Assembly: GCF_003286085.1 (NCBI RefSeq)
Contig: NW_020825321.1
Span: forward strand, 744,001 to 808,000
Source: Drosophila persimilis
Lineage: Eukaryota > Arthropoda > Insecta > Diptera > Drosophilidae
DNA: 64,000 nucleotides
Direction: 5' to 3'
Part shown: positions 1 through 10,804 of the stretch, one piece after another
How the letters are laid out: every line of letters starts with the position of its first letter
Position numbering within the stretch: position 1 is the first letter of the stretch
Translations under genes and position numbers: made by a program
The notes under the pieces: generated by a model
What the model was told of the DNA's origin: nothing
What the model saw: the letters and a program-made list of their open reading frames with translations, nothing else
Databases searched by the model: none

Positions 1-621
1 AACACAACCAGGTAGCTGAGTATTTTCTCAACACAGTTACGTTTTTAACCGCTTCAGCTCCTTACACAGCCATTCGCGTCATACATCAACTGGCGCAGGA
101 TGAACGCGACCGATGCCCACTCGCGGAAAGGGTCCTTCGACATGAAATATACGTTGAAATATACATCCACGCGCGAAGGAGAATTAGAAATTCAAAATCA
201 ATTGATCGGAGCCTTACGATCAGCAGGAATGGAACTTCGAAAGTGGTCTGCGAATGACGCTTCTCTGCTACAAGACATACCTCCAGACCATTTATCTCGT
301 AGGACATTATTAGAGTTTGAGTACCAAGATCCCGTTAAAGCCTTAGGTCTCTATTGGCATCCACATCAAAACTATTTTGGGTTCAAGATAAACTTTGAAA
401 TCAGTCACGCACATACTAAACGTTCTTTACTTTCCACAGTCGCCCGACTGTACGACCCCTTAGGTTTCATTACGCCCTGTGTCATGACAGCGAAGGCGAT
501 ACTCAAGGACTCATGGATGGCCCGCATCAAACGCAACGATGGCAGCCTAGCACAACTAGACTTAGATGAACCGCTGCCAACCGAACTGCTTGATAGATGG
601 CAGGGATTCATACAGAACTAG
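1..621 (+). pseudogene. Pao pol fragment: RT 3' part and peptidase A17 domain (copy 0)
   Basis: Bases 1-150 encode the RT palm up to the stretch just before the catalytic YVDD box. At 157-165 the copy has nine bases (reading AATATACAT) where the other copies have twenty. This removes the two catalytic aspartates and shifts the frame. From about 172 the frame matches the other copies again: the linker ELEIQNQLIGALRSAG, then the Pao-specific peptidase A17 region with DPVKALGLYWHP and RLYDPLGFITP. A TAG stop at 619-621 ends the frame early, and the homologous reading continues straight after it. The lost active site is particular to this copy, while the TAG is shared by all copies. Confidence 0.88.
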
Positions 622-888
622 CCATATGTCGAGCAAATTCAAATACCACGATGGCTGCGCTTCAACATTCACGAGCTTGCGTCATTACAGCTACATGTTT
701 TCTGCGATGGATCATCACTGGCGTATGCAGCATGTGCATATATTCGTGCAGAACTACCAAACGGAAAGATTCAAACTCATTTGATAGCTGCACGCAGTCG
801 AGTCACACCCACGAAACCGATCACAATTCCACGAGTCGAACTTTCGGGTGCGCTGCTGGCAGTTAAACTGGCAAACTGGATATCGACA
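622..888 (+). pseudogene. Pao pol fragment: RNase H region (copy 0)
   Basis: Directly after the TAG at 619-621 the same frame continues with a Pao RNase H-like stretch: LQLHVFCDGSSLAYAA near 690-735, carrying the first catalytic Asp in the FCDGS box, then PRVELSGALLAVKLA near 832-872 with the catalytic Glu. It stops at TGA 889-891. The rest of the RNase H domain, with its later Asp residues, is missing or out of frame in 892-1078, so the domain is incomplete. Confidence 0.75.
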
Positions 889-1078
889 TGACTATAATCG
901 AGGAGAAACCATCAGTTTTGTTCCAAAATGCTGTGCAAGTCTCGGAGGCTCCAGAAACCTTCATCCAAAACTCTTCCTCATACGACAGGTTAATATCAGT
1001 CATGGCATATGTTCTACGTTTTATACACAACATTCAAGCCAAAGGTGAGAGGAGCTCGACAACGCTTTAATTCATCTC

Positions 1079-1783
1079 GTGCGCAGCATTCAACAGGAGG
1101 TCTACGCGACAGAAATATTGAGGTTGAAGAGAAACAAGGCACTATCGGGCACACACAAACTGTGTCAATTATCCCCATTTCTAGATGACCAACAAATTCT
1201 ACGAGTCAGAGGTCGACTGCGAAACGCAATGCACCTTCCAATAAGCCAGCGACAACCAATGATCATTCCCAATCATCATCATTTTACCGATCTCGTCGTG
1301 CGTAATGCCCATCGTCTCGCACTCCACGGTGGCACCGAATTAACGCTGGCCACTATTCGACACAAGTTATGGATAGTCAACGAAAAACAAACTGTCAAAC
1401 TCATTCTTCGACAATGCGTCCGATGTTTTCGTCACCGACCGAAACCAGCAGCACAATTGATGGCCGATCTTCCCCTACATAGAGTCAATCCGCCAACTCG
1501 TGCATTCATCGCCACCGGAGTGGACTATACATGCGCGTTCGAAATTCAAGCATCCAGATTCCGTGGACACACAAACTACAAGGCGTATATCGCAGTTTTC
1601 ATCTGTTTGGCGGTCACGGGCTTAACCACCGAACACTTTCTCATGGCTCTACAACGTTTCATCGCGCGTCGGGGCTACTGTCAACACATGTATAGCGACT
1701 GCGGCACGAACTTCATTGGTGCCGACCGGGCTCTTCAAACCTGGCAAATACATTTAAACCAAGAGAGCTACCCACAACTGTAA
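1079..1783 (+). pseudogene. Pao integrase: zinc-binding H2C2 and catalytic core (copy 0)
   Basis: This open stretch of about 234 codons is a Pao integrase. An HHCC zinc-binding region spans about 1280-1440 (H of ALHGG, then CVRCFRH). It is followed by the core with the first catalytic Asp in GVDYTCAF and the second in YSDCGTNFIGA. The frame closes at TAA 1781-1783. The third acidic residue lies in the next frame (GLWEANVK, about 1850), so a one-step frameshift at about 1782 splits the catalytic triad. In the family this enzyme joins the cDNA ends to chromosomal DNA. Copies 0, A and B encode the same peptide here. The first Met is only the first in the open frame, not a real start. Confidence 0.88.
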
Positions 1784-2313
1784 TACCTGTTTTAGCGGCC
1801 CGAAACGTCCAATGGCATTTTAATCCACCGCATAGTCCTAATTTCGGAGGCCTTTGGGAGGCAAATGTAAAGTCTGTCAAAACACATCTCTATCGAGCCT
1901 TTTCAGGATATAAAATGACCTATGAACAACTTGCTACCGTGCTAACACAAATTGAAGCCTGTTTAAATTCCAGGCCATTATGTCCACTAAGCGCTGAGCC
2001 GGAGGACCTAGCTGTCCTCACCCCGGCACATTTTCTTATTGGAGATTCATTATTAGCTCCGCCGGATGTAACGACAAGGGATGTTCCACTCACAGTCCAA
2101 TTTCTGGAAGGACAGAAAATGATCCGGCAATTTTGGAAGCGTTGGAGTTCGGATTGGCTATCACATCTTCAAGCCCACCATACCACCGTTGCTAGCTCCT
2201 TTCGAACATACATGTACCATACGAACACTTTATTTATTCACAGAGCATTCACATGTGACATCCTTTGGTTTCTAATACTGGTCCCAGTATTGGGGGCGGC
2301 ATGGACGGGTTAA
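1782..2313 (+). pseudogene. Pao integrase C-terminal part, truncated (copy 0)
   Basis: The frame starting with V-I-P-V-L-A-A-R at about 1782 carries the integrase Glu (GLWEANVKS), then the Pao C-terminal region with ACLNSRPL and PAHFLIGD. After SHLQA at about 2175 the reading leaves the family and ends at 2313. Compared with 18846-19331, 227 bases are replaced by four here, so the conserved end of the protein and its stop are gone. The same deletion is in copy A (about 10668) but not in copies B or C. Confidence 0.85.
2274..2301 (+). promoter_or_regulatory. Pao polypurine-tract region with palindrome
   Basis: Just before the 3' LTR is an 18-bp palindrome, AATACTGG-TC-CCAGTATT, followed by the purine-rich stretch TTGGGGGCGGCA, the expected place of the plus-strand primer. 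The same arrangement recurs before the other 3' LTRs (about 10765, 19428, 22886) but not before the 5' LTRs, as expected for internal sequence next to the LTR. Confidence 0.6.
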
Positions 2314-2662
2314 AACTACAAAGAGAGTGAAAGCTCTCTAACTACAATTGCCCACTCGGAGAACGGCTTCGTTTTCATGCTAGGGCGGCGTAATCTCGTC
2401 TCCGCTCAACAAGAACATTCTTCGTTTGCATGTCGACGAAATAACAGCGACAATCAAGCAATCAATCAAGCCGGCCGCGCTTAAACCCGTATTACCCATT
2501 AAACTGTACCCTATACGCGATTACGATTAAAGTTTAAGTTGATTGAAGTCCAAATGAATAAATCTCAAATTTTCTACATCGTGTAGTACATTATTAAACG
2601 CAAAGAGTCCCCAGAGCATTTTCTGCTCAGCATTGAAATCTCGTATCGAGGATTTCACAACA
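2302..2662 (+). repeat. Pao 3' LTR (copy 0, 361 bp)
   Basis: It starts TGGACGGG and ends TTCACAACA, so it has TG..CA ends. It matches the 371-bp LTRs at 5189 and 19456 except for a missing 10-bp block near the left end. It is followed by CTTAC, one half of the target duplication. Confidence 0.85.
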
Positions 2663-2762
2663 CTTACAAAGCATTCCATTGTGCCACCCTCAACCTCAAC
2701 TTCCTCTTCCTCATCTTCTCGTCCTGCTTCCACCTCTCCAAAAAACTAACTTCTCTCTTAGT

Positions 2763-3840
2763 AACTTATCAAAATATTAGAGGCTTACGTAGGAAGCTCA
2801 GCATTCTTTTCCGGGATAGTGTTGCATTTGCTTCCCACGTTATTGTGTTTACTGAAACCTGGTTAAAGCCGGACATTCTTAGTTCCGAGGTTTTGGCAAG
2901 TTAGCACACAACTTTTAGAAACACCGTTCGTCCCGAGGTGCAGGAAGGGTTCTGAATGCAGTGGACTCTAACTTCAAGTCGGAACACTTCACAGTCCAGT
3001 TTCAACAGGAACTGGAATTCCTGTGTGTAAAACTGATTCTTCCCGCTTTCGCTATATTCATTACATGTCGTATATTCCACCTTCTTCGGATATGTTTATG
3101 TTTATAAGCAGCATTTGTCCGCTTTAACCGCTGTTTCTTCCCTGCTATCAGATAAAGATCATTTGATACTTCTTGGTGACTTCAACTTGCCAGGAACTGT
3201 TTGGTCTTCGGTAAACGAGTCTAGTAACCTAGTGCCCATGTCACGACCTGACTTTGTTGACGGCTGGCTTTACCTGTCCCTGAAAAATTCCTTGGATCGA
3301 TTGCTTGATCTGTGCTTTGTTTCGGATCCGACCTTAGTGTTGTTAACCCGAGCCCTTCCGCTCACTATACCCGAAGACGCCTACCATACTACTTTCGAAC
3401 TGTCGCTAGATATACGACCAACTGTATTGGTTCGGTCGAGTAGGCTAACTGAACGTGCCCGCTGCTTTCGTAAAGCCAAGTTTGCGAAGCTTAATGTCAT
3501 CATTAGGGATTTTGATTGGTCCGCTTTGTACTTGTGCACTGATGTCATAAAAAGCACAAACATTTTTTACAATGCTGTCGGCACATTTTTTGATTCTTGT
3601 GTCCCGCTTTCTTGCCCGATTAGATCTGGAAAACCCCCTTGGTTTACCAAAGAGTTATACAGCCTTAAAAACTTAAAATCAAGACTTTATAAAAAATTTC
3701 AAGTAGTTGGTTCTCCTACTTCTCACTCTCGCTATGTAACTGATGTAACTGCTCGGTCAAACTTTTCAGTTCTTAATGCACAATGCTATAAGAACTACTT
3801 ATCTCGATGCAGGACCCTAAACAGTTTTACTGCTTCGTAA
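2763..3840 (+). pseudogene. LINE ORF2 N-terminal part: APE endonuclease and linker
   Basis: The reading is broken by stops between about 2900 and 3110 and then open from about 3100 to 3840 (241 codons from the first Met). LILLGDFNLPGTVW is the endonuclease GDFN box; RALPLTIPEDAYHTTF takes the place of the SDH region. The tail (DFDWSALY, KPPWFTKELYSLKNLKSRLYKK) is the usual linker before RT in jockey/CR1-type LINEs. In the family the protein nicks target DNA for reverse transcription in place. It is not functional here because of upstream stops and the cut at 4333. Confidence 0.8.
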
Positions 3841-4333
3841 ACAGTAAGCGTAGAACGTCCGCACGCACACCCATTCTCGCTATCATTTTGTAATACGTCG
3901 GCAAATAATGATCAGGCAATTGCCGATCTTTTTGCCCAATTTTTCCAAACCACCTATTCTGAGGAAAGCTACTCTGGTCATCCGTACCCATACGGTTTAC
4001 CGAGGTCGAACGGCATTTTCAGTCCCTTGTTAAATGAATGTTCTTTACTTTATGATCTTCCACTAGTTAAGCCGGTGTTTTCACCGGGTCCAGACGGGGT
4101 TCCAGGTTGTGTACTCAGGTACTGCGCCGAGGCTTTGTGTGGACCCTTGCTTAAACTATTCACCCTGTCCATCGATTCTTCTTGCTTCCCCCGATCTGGA
4201 AGGAATCGTTTATAATTCCTCTCCATAAAAAAGGTAGCAAGTCTGACGCAAAAAATTATAGAGGTATAGCAAAGTTATCCGCTTTTCCCAAAATGTTTGA
4301 GAAGGTATTAACTCCGCACCTGCAACATCTCTG
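3841..4333 (+). pseudogene. LINE ORF2 RT start, truncated
   Basis: Two short frames (4027-4215 and 4182-4333) carry RT fingers motifs: SPGPDGVPGCVLRYC (block 1), then PIWKESFIIPLHKKGSK, NYRGIAKLS and FEKVLTPHLQHLC. The frame changes near 4190. The palm and the active site are absent because the duplication junction cuts the sequence at 4333. Confidence 0.82.
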
Positions 4334-5188
4334 TGAACACCGGCACGGCGAGCACATAGAATTTGTATCTCGGGAACGGTCAAGGTGGCAAAATAGTGGA
4401 TAAATCAGGGAAGGAAGGCAGAGCTACAAATCTACTGCGAAGAATTCGGCCTAGCAATGCAGAAATCCTGGAGAAAGAACTATCGAAGAGAATTCCCAGA
4501 GAGACCAGATCTTCCAAATCATCTCATTATGCGTAGAACATTATTTTGTATTTGAACTTTCGATTGAGCTTGAAGATTTCTTCTGCTCTTGTGTTTGAGA
4601 AGCACGAACGTGGATTGATCCTCGATCTTCTTCAGTGGATTGTTTCGATGCCTAACTGAATTACGGCCTTTTCGGGAAAGATTAGATCTTCTGGAAAACT
4701 AAAACGTCTGGTTGATACCGTAACATACAGCTCAATGTAGCGCGGGCTTCCATCAACTTTGACTGATTGAAACGAAAGTAACCGGCGATATCTCAACAGA
4801 TGATTGTCAACATTTTCCCGAATCATCAATCGATACGCATATAAAATGCATTAAGCTGACCTTCTTATTCGATTTTATTCTGACTTTATGTCATGTCACC
4901 ACACGGGAACGGGCGGTCGAACGGAATAAAAAGTATCTGATAGCAGTCTCCTGAATCGAATCTATTTCCCCACCAATTTTCAGCCAAATCGGTTCAGACG
5001 TTCTTGAGTTCAAAATAAATAAGCCTGATTTTCTTTTATAAATAGATAGATAAAAAATAAACATAATTCATTAAAAAGTTGTAGAGCCCCAAATCTATCA
5101 GAAAAAGTCCCCAACTCAATTTGACACCATTTGGCCGGAGCGAGGCTAAGAAGGCTAAGAAGAAGAATAGGCCCCACATAACTCTTAC
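4334..5188. repeat. Segment X (855 bp), unidentified, left flank of Pao
   Basis: Sequence with no domain I recognise. It holds only short frames with no family resemblance (for example 4632-4829, minus). It includes a stretch near 4975-5020 (CAGCCAAATCGGTTCAGACG) of the kind often seen in insect repeat 3' regions. It ends in CTTAC immediately before the Pao 5' LTR, and the Pao 3' LTR is followed by CTTAC plus LINE sequence, so X and the LINE 5' region were next to each other before Pao inserted. It may be LINE 5' UTR/ORF1 or another TE. A near-identical second copy is at 12825-13679. Confidence 0.6.
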
Positions 5189-5559
5189 TGGACGGTTTTC
5201 TAAGGGTTAAAACTACAAAGAGAGTGAAAGCTCTCTAACTACGATTGCCCACTCGGAGAACGGCTTCGTTTTCATGCTAGGGCGGCGTAATCTCGTCTCC
5301 GATCAACAAGAACATTCTTCGTTTGCATGTCGACGAAATCACAGCGACAATTAAGCAATCAATCAAGCCGGCCGCGCTTAAACCCGTATTACCCATTAAA
5401 CTGTACCCTATACGCGATTACAATTAAAGTTTAAGTTGATTGAAGTCCAAATGAATAAATCTCAAATTTTCTACATCGTGTAGTACATTATTAAACGCAA
5501 AGAGTCCCCAGAGCATTTTCTGCTCAACATTGAAATCTCGTATCGAGGATTTCACAACA
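5189..5559 (+). repeat. Pao 5' LTR (copy A, 371 bp)
   Basis: It starts TGGACGGTTTTC and ends TTCACAACA. By eye about four bases differ from the LTR at 22914-23284. It is preceded by CTTAC. Confidence 0.88.
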
Positions 5560-5580
5560 TTTTTGGTGGACCATGGGGGG
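5560..5580 (+). promoter_or_regulatory. Probable primer-binding site of Pao copy A
   Basis: Directly after the LTR comes TTTTTGGTGGACCATGGGGG. A TGG at this distance is what a tRNA 3' CCA would pair with. I could not decide which tRNA. Confidence 0.45.
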
Positions 5581-6107
5581 AACCGCGTTTAATTCGTACT
5601 ATTCGCATATGATACTACCTCGTTCCGCGTTCAGTTAAATGTACAGATAAAATCATATTTTACCGGCTACAACTGTAAACGGCAAACACAACGCAAACCA
5701 ACGGTTTATCCAGCGGCCACTATCTCTCGCACAAAGCAGGGACAAAGAAGATCGGACGATAACTCTGCGCCTGGACAGTAGCCTCACTGCAGCACACAAA
5801 GGGTAACGCAAGCCGACGGTTAGACAGCAGCCTCTCTCTCGTGCAAAGCAGAGACCAAGAAAGACGACGATCGTTCGGTTGCTGCACATCATCGCTAGAC
5901 ACAAGGCCTCAACTCACCGCTCACATAAGCACAGTTTCTGCTCTCCGCTCGGACAACACCAACGACTCGCAAGTTCTCTTAAGCTACGCTTTAAGCAAAG
6001 AAAAGCACTCCCGCGTACCAGAGTAATTGTTTCGTTGTGTGTATTTGTACAAGGTCAAAGAGATTGCAACTAAGGGTGAGAAAGGTACATACACATATAA
6101 CAGCAAC

Positions 6108-7576
6108 ATGTCAACAGCCGAGTCCCACGACCTCGAAGCCGATCCTCAGGTGGAGATCGACAATCTCAGTGTTATTCAGAAAAATCTCATTGCGAGGGTT
6201 AATCAAACGGTGCGTAATTTCAGAAAGGATGACGAAATTCGGAAAACAAAAGCTTATTTTCAAACGCGCTTACAAACTTTACAACGGTTCTTAGGTGAAT
6301 TTGAGCAAAATCACCAACGTTTACTAATACTTAGATGTCCAAGTACGCATAGTTATGTGTCCAGCGAAGTGGCCTTTCGCTTTGATGAAGACTATACAAC
6401 GGCATTCAGCATCATATCAGAGGCCTACGAAAATGTATGTCCAAGAGCACCACCGGTACAGCAGAATCCAGAGCCAGCAAATCCATCTGTATCATCAGTG
6501 CAATTGCCCAAGCTACCAGTACCGACATTTACAGGCAAGTTTGTGGATTGGCCGGCCATTTCACGATGCATTTGTTCAACTCATCCATAACAACCAGAAA
6601 CTGTCCAAAGTTCAAAGGTTTCATTTTCTGAAGCAAGCTCTTCCCTCGGATCGCGACGAAGATATTCAGCAGATGGCGCTTGCGGGAAATAACTATGCAA
6701 CAGCTTGGAGTCTCGTCGTCTCGTCGTCTCGTCTCGTTGCCACAGTTGACAAAGGAGCAGTCTGCTGATATAAAACATATGCTTAATGTTGCGACGGTTT
6801 GTCTCAATGCTTTCAAGAATCTAGATGTTCAGCATTGGATGGCTCATCATCTCACTTCCAGACTGTCAAGCACGACACTGCAAGCTTGGGAGCGCCATCT
6901 CGGTAGCTCAGCTGAACTTGCCACATTTTCTCAGCTGCAATCATTTCTCAACGACCGTCTCGTCAGCATCGATGTGTTCGAAAATCGAGCCCACTCCACG
7001 ACGCGGACACCTGTGCCGCAGCCCGTCAACCAAAGGCACCCGAAGAAGTCAGTTGGCAACGTAACATACAAGGGCAACAGTTTCCACGCCAAGACTGCTG
7101 TTGCCGAACACACTCACTGCCCGCACTGTAGCGACAGTCACAATCTTCGGCATTGTCCGGACCTTCTGTCCAAGGACTGCTTTGCAAGGAAAGCCATCGT
7201 CGATCAGGCAAAGACATGCCTCAACTGTCTGAGCCGTTCCCATGGACTTTCAAAATGTACCAGTCAAAGGAACTGCACGCAGTGTGGTCAAAGACACCAT
7301 ACACTGCTCCATTTCCCAACTCCTGCTCAGGTGGCTACGCACCCTCACGCAGCCTTCCATAGCGCTCGTTCCGGTAACTCCTGGCAGTATACAACAAGCG
7401 ACTCGTCTGGCAGGGCTACACCTACGCAGCTCTACGCTAGGACCCCACTTCCTACCCAGAGCACTGCACAGCCTCTCCCAGTGGTTCCCAACACTAGTTC
7501 CGGTGGTCATCCACAGTCTGCAGCGACCGACTCGTCTGTGAGAACACAGTCTGCGCAAACTTTGTACTACCATTGA
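6108..7576 (+). pseudogene. Pao gag, two frameshifts (copy A)
   Basis: The probable start is ATG at 6108 (context AGCAACATG), because the family-like sequence MSTAESHD begins there, not at the upstream Met at 6027. The N-terminal coiled part (about 6160-6330) is followed by the DUF1759 entry PKLPVPTFTGK at 6508-6540. At about 6563 the frame shifts by one base (continuing FHDAFVQLIHNNQKL). A second change lies in a TCTCGTCGTCTCG simple repeat at 6710-6740. The third frame carries LPQLTKEQSADIKHML and two cysteine clusters, CPHCSDSHNLRHC and CLNCLSRSHGLSKC...CTQCGQRHHTLLH, typical of Pao gag. Gag normally packages the element RNA; this copy cannot make it whole. Confidence 0.88.
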
Positions 7577-7589
7577 TACTGCGTTTATA

Positions 7590-8357
7590 CTTAAAACGCT
7601 TACCTCGCAATTACCGTCACAATCCATCAAATTGCAGCAATGTCCGTATTTGAACGGAATAGAACTCGCCGATCCCAGGTTCTACAAATCACAACGGATT
7701 GATCTTCTGCTGGGAGCGGACGTAATCCCACAGATCCTGCTTTCAGATATCCGCAGAGGAAAGGAGAATCAACCAATTGCACAGCACACCCAGCTTGGCT
7801 GGATAGTCTTTGGTCGAGCCACTACCACACGCTCACACGCTGTCACCATTAGATGTCACCACAACAGGCTAGAGAATCTCGTCCAGAAATTCTTCGAAAT
7901 GGAGCATCTCGGTTCTGCAAAACAGCTCACACCAGAAGAGCGATGGTGCGAGGAGCATTTTAAACGAACTCACATCCGTCAACGGAACGGCAAGTATTTG
8001 GTGCGGTTACCACTTAAGCGTTTGTTTGACCCTTCGCAGGTTCTAGGCAAGTCACGTCAAATCGCAATTAATCGATTCCAAATGCTTCAACGAAGATTCC
8101 AACGGCAGCCGGAGCTGCAAGCCAAATACTCGGAGGTCATGGATGAGTACTTTCAACTAGGCCAGGTGACCAAAGTAACAACCAAGGAGCAGCAGCATTG
8201 CATCATTAGCAAGGAGAATGGAATCGAGTCCACATGTTGCACCTTGGCTCATCACGCAGTATTTAAGGAGGAAAGTGTCACGCCTCCTGTAAAACGACAA
8301 ACGGAAAGTCGCTCATTGACGTCCTATGCACCGGACCAGCGCTCCAAAACGATCTAG
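7590..8357 (+). pseudogene. Pao pol: protease remnant and RT N-terminal part (copy A)
   Basis: After the gag stop at 7574-7576 the sequence joins the second half of the Pao retropepsin-like region (IDLLLGADVIPQIL, QLGWIVFGR). The first half, with the catalytic Asp, is missing, so an internal deletion lies near 7577-7590. The frame goes on through the connector (FFEMEHLG, EERWCEEHFKRT) into the RT start (AHHAVFKEESVT). Near 8285 it shifts: the usual RT block after HHAVFKEESVTTP is absent, and the family reading resumes in another frame (SLIDVLCTGPALQNDLAG). The frame closes at TAG 8355-8357. Copy B has an additional 51-bp deletion here. Confidence 0.85.
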
Positions 8358-9112
8358 CCGGCGTGGTCCTGAAGTGGCGTTTCCATCGTTTTGTTTTTGC
8401 TGCCGACATTCAGAAGATGTATAAATGCATTGACATGAATGCAGAGGATTCGCAATATCAACGTATCTTTTGGCATGACGAACACAACCAGGTAGCTGAG
8501 TATTTTCTCAACACAGTTACGTTTTTAACCGCTTCAGCTCCTTACACAGCCATTCGCGTCATACATCAACTGGCGCAGGATGAACGCGACCGATGCCCAC
8601 TCGCGGAAAGGGTCCTTCGACATGAAATATACGTTGATGATGTACAAAGCGGATCTTCCACGCGCGAAGGAGAATTAGAAATTCAAAATCAATTGATCGG
8701 AGCCTTACGATCAGCAGGAATGGAACTTCGAAAGTGGTCTGCGAATGACGCTTCTCTGCTACAAGACATACCTCCAGACCATTTATCTCGTAGGACATTA
8801 TTAGAGTTTGAGTACCAAGATCCCGTTAAAGCCTTAGGTCTCTATTGGCATCCACATCAAAACTATTTTGGGTTCAAGATAAACTTTGAAATCAGTCACG
8901 CACATACTAAACGTTCTTTACTTTCCACAGTCGCCCGACTGTACGACCCCTTAGGTTTCATTACGCCCTGTGTCATGACAGCGAAGGCGATACTCAAGGA
9001 CTCATGGATGGCCCGCATCAAACGCAACGATGGCAGCCTAGCACAACTAGACTTAGATGAACCGCTGCCAACCGAACTGCTTGATAGATGGCAGGGATTC
9101 ATACAGAACTAG
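8300..9112 (+). pseudogene. Pao pol: RT palm and peptidase A17 (copy A)
   Basis: RT reading resumes at about 8308 and includes FAADIQKMYKCI (catalytic Asp A, about 8400) and EIYVDDVQSG (YVDD, about 8633-8644), so unlike copy 0 the active-site residues are present. It then passes into peptidase A17 (LGLYWHP, ARLYDPLGFITP, WMARIKRNDG) and ends at TAG 9110-9112. TFLTASAPY replaces the commoner TFG-type box. The RT still lacks the block deleted near 8285, so it is probably inactive. Confidence 0.85.
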
Positions 9113-9379
9113 CCATATGTCGAGCAAATTCAAATACCACGATGGCTGCGCTTCAACATTCACGAGCTTGCGTCATTACAGCTACATGTTTTCTGCGATG
9201 GATCATCACTGGCGTATGCAGCATGTGCATATATTCGTGCAGAACTACCAAACGGAAAGATTCAAACTCATTTGATAGCTGCACGCAGTCGAGTCACACC
9301 CACGAAACCGATCACAATTCCACGAGTCGAACTTTCGGGTGCGCTGCTGGCAGTTAAACTGGCAAACTGGATATCGACA
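9113..9379 (+). pseudogene. Pao RNase H region (copy A)
   Basis: Same content as 622-888: FCDGSSLAY and PRVELSGALLAVKLA, between the TAG at 9110 and the TGA at 9380. It is truncated. Confidence 0.72.
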
Positions 9380-9569
9380 TGACTATAATCGAGGAGAAAC
9401 CATCAGTTTTGTTCCAAAATGCTGTGCAAGTCTCGGAGGCTCCAGAAACCTTCATCCAAAACTCTTCCTCATACGACAGGTTAATATCAGTCATGGCATA
9501 TGTTCTACGTTTTATACACAACATTCAAGCCAAAGGTGAGAGGAGCTCGACAACGCTTTAATTCATCTC

Positions 9570-10274
9570 GTGCGCAGCATTCAACAGGAGGTCTACGCGA
9601 CAGAAATATTGAGGTTGAAGAGAAACAAGGCACTATCGGGCACACACAAACTGTGTCAATTATCCCCATTTCTAGATGACCAACAAATTCTACGAGTCAG
9701 AGGTCGACTGCGAAACGCAATGCACCTTCCAATAAGCCAGCGACAACCAATGATCATTCCCAATCATCATCATTTTACCGATCTCGTCGTGCGTAATGCC
9801 CATCGTCTCGCACTCCACGGTGGCACCGAATTAACGCTGGCCACTATTCGACACAAGTTATGGATAGTCAACGAAAAACAAACTGTCAAACTCATTCTTC
9901 GACAATGCGTCCGATGTTTTCGTCACCGACCGAAACCAGCAGCACAATTGATGGCCGATCTTCCCCTACATAGAGTCAATCCGCCAACTCGTGCATTCAT
10001 CGCCACCGGAGTGGACTATACATGCGCGTTCGAAATTCAAGCATCCAGATTCCGTGGACACACAAACTACAAGGCGTATATCGCAGTTTTCATCTGTTTG
10101 GCGGTCACGGGCTTAACCACCGAACACTTTCTCATGGCTCTACAACGTTTCATCGCGCGTCGGGGCTACTGTCAACACATGTATAGCGACTGCGGCACGA
10201 ACTTCATTGGTGCCGACCGGGCTCTTCAAACCTGGCAAATACATTTAAACCAAGAGAGCTACCCACAACTGTAA
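9570..10274 (+). pseudogene. Pao integrase H2C2 and core (copy A)
   Basis: Its translation is identical to 1079-1783: zinc-binding region, GVDYT and SDCGTNF boxes. It ends at TAA before the Glu box, which is in the next frame (about 10340). Confidence 0.88.
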
Positions 10275-10804
10275 TACCTGTTTTAGCGGCCCGAAACGTC
10301 CAATGGCATTTTAATCCACCGCATAGTCCTAATTTCGGAGGCCTTTGGGAGGCAAATGTAAAGTCTGTCAAAACACATCTCTATCGAGCCTTTTCAGGAT
10401 ATAAAATGACCTATGAACAACTTGCTACCGTGCTAACACAAATTGAAGCCTGTTTAAATTCCAGGCCATTATGTCCACTAAGCGCTGAGCCGGAGGACCT
10501 AGCTGTCCTCACCCCGGCACATTTTCTTATTGGAGATTCATTATTAGCTCCGCCGGATGTAACGACAAGGGATGTTCCACTCACAGTCCAATTTCTGGAA
10601 GGACAGAAAATGATCCGGCAATTTTGGAAGCGTTGGAGTTCGGATTGGCTATCACATCTTCAAGCCCACCATACCACCGTTGCTAGCTCCTTTCGAACAT
10701 ACATGTACCATACGAACACTTTATTTATTCACAGAGCATTCACATGTGACATCCTTTGGTTTCTAATACTGGTCCCAGTATTGGGGGCGGCATGGACGGG
10801 TTAA
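10273..10804 (+). pseudogene. Pao integrase C-terminal part, truncated (copy A)
   Basis: GLWEANVKS, then NSRPLCPLSAEPEDL and PAHFLIGD, then a 227-to-4-base deletion at 10668-10671, after which the frame runs into the LTR and stops at 10804. It shares the lesion with copy 0. Confidence 0.85.

Larger units (their letters stand above)
1..2662 (+). mobile_element. BEL/Pao LTR retrotransposon, copy 0 (5' part outside window)
   Basis: The window opens inside the reverse transcriptase of a Pao-type element and runs through peptidase A17, RNase H, integrase and the 3' LTR at 2302-2662. It is nearly identical to 8481-11153. It differs mainly in an 11-bp net loss at the RT active site (about 157-165). 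It is the left-most visible member of the tandem array. No frame is open throughout, so it cannot encode a working polyprotein. Confidence 0.9.
2663..4333 (+). mobile_element. Jockey-like LINE fragment (unit 1)
   Basis: Sequence on the right of the Pao 3' LTR, starting with the CTTAC duplication. It encodes parts of an APE endonuclease (NIRGL and FTETWLKP at about 2775-2870; LLGDFNLPG at 3170-3200), the endonuclease-RT linker and the start of an RT. It ends abruptly at 4333, where the tandem-duplication junction joins it to segment X. At 21500 and 24920 the same LINE continues past this point. Confidence 0.85.

Noticed and set aside
86-307. Minus-strand ORF of 73 codons, repeated at 8559 and 16999
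   Set aside because: Shadow of the Pao RT frame on the plus strand; no family resemblance of its own.
2527-2733. Minus-strand Glu-rich ORF (EDEEEEVEVEG) repeated at 11018, 19691 and 23149
   Set aside because: Crosses the LTR/LINE boundary and comes from the CCTCTTCCTCATCTTC run; created by the Pao insertion, not a gene.
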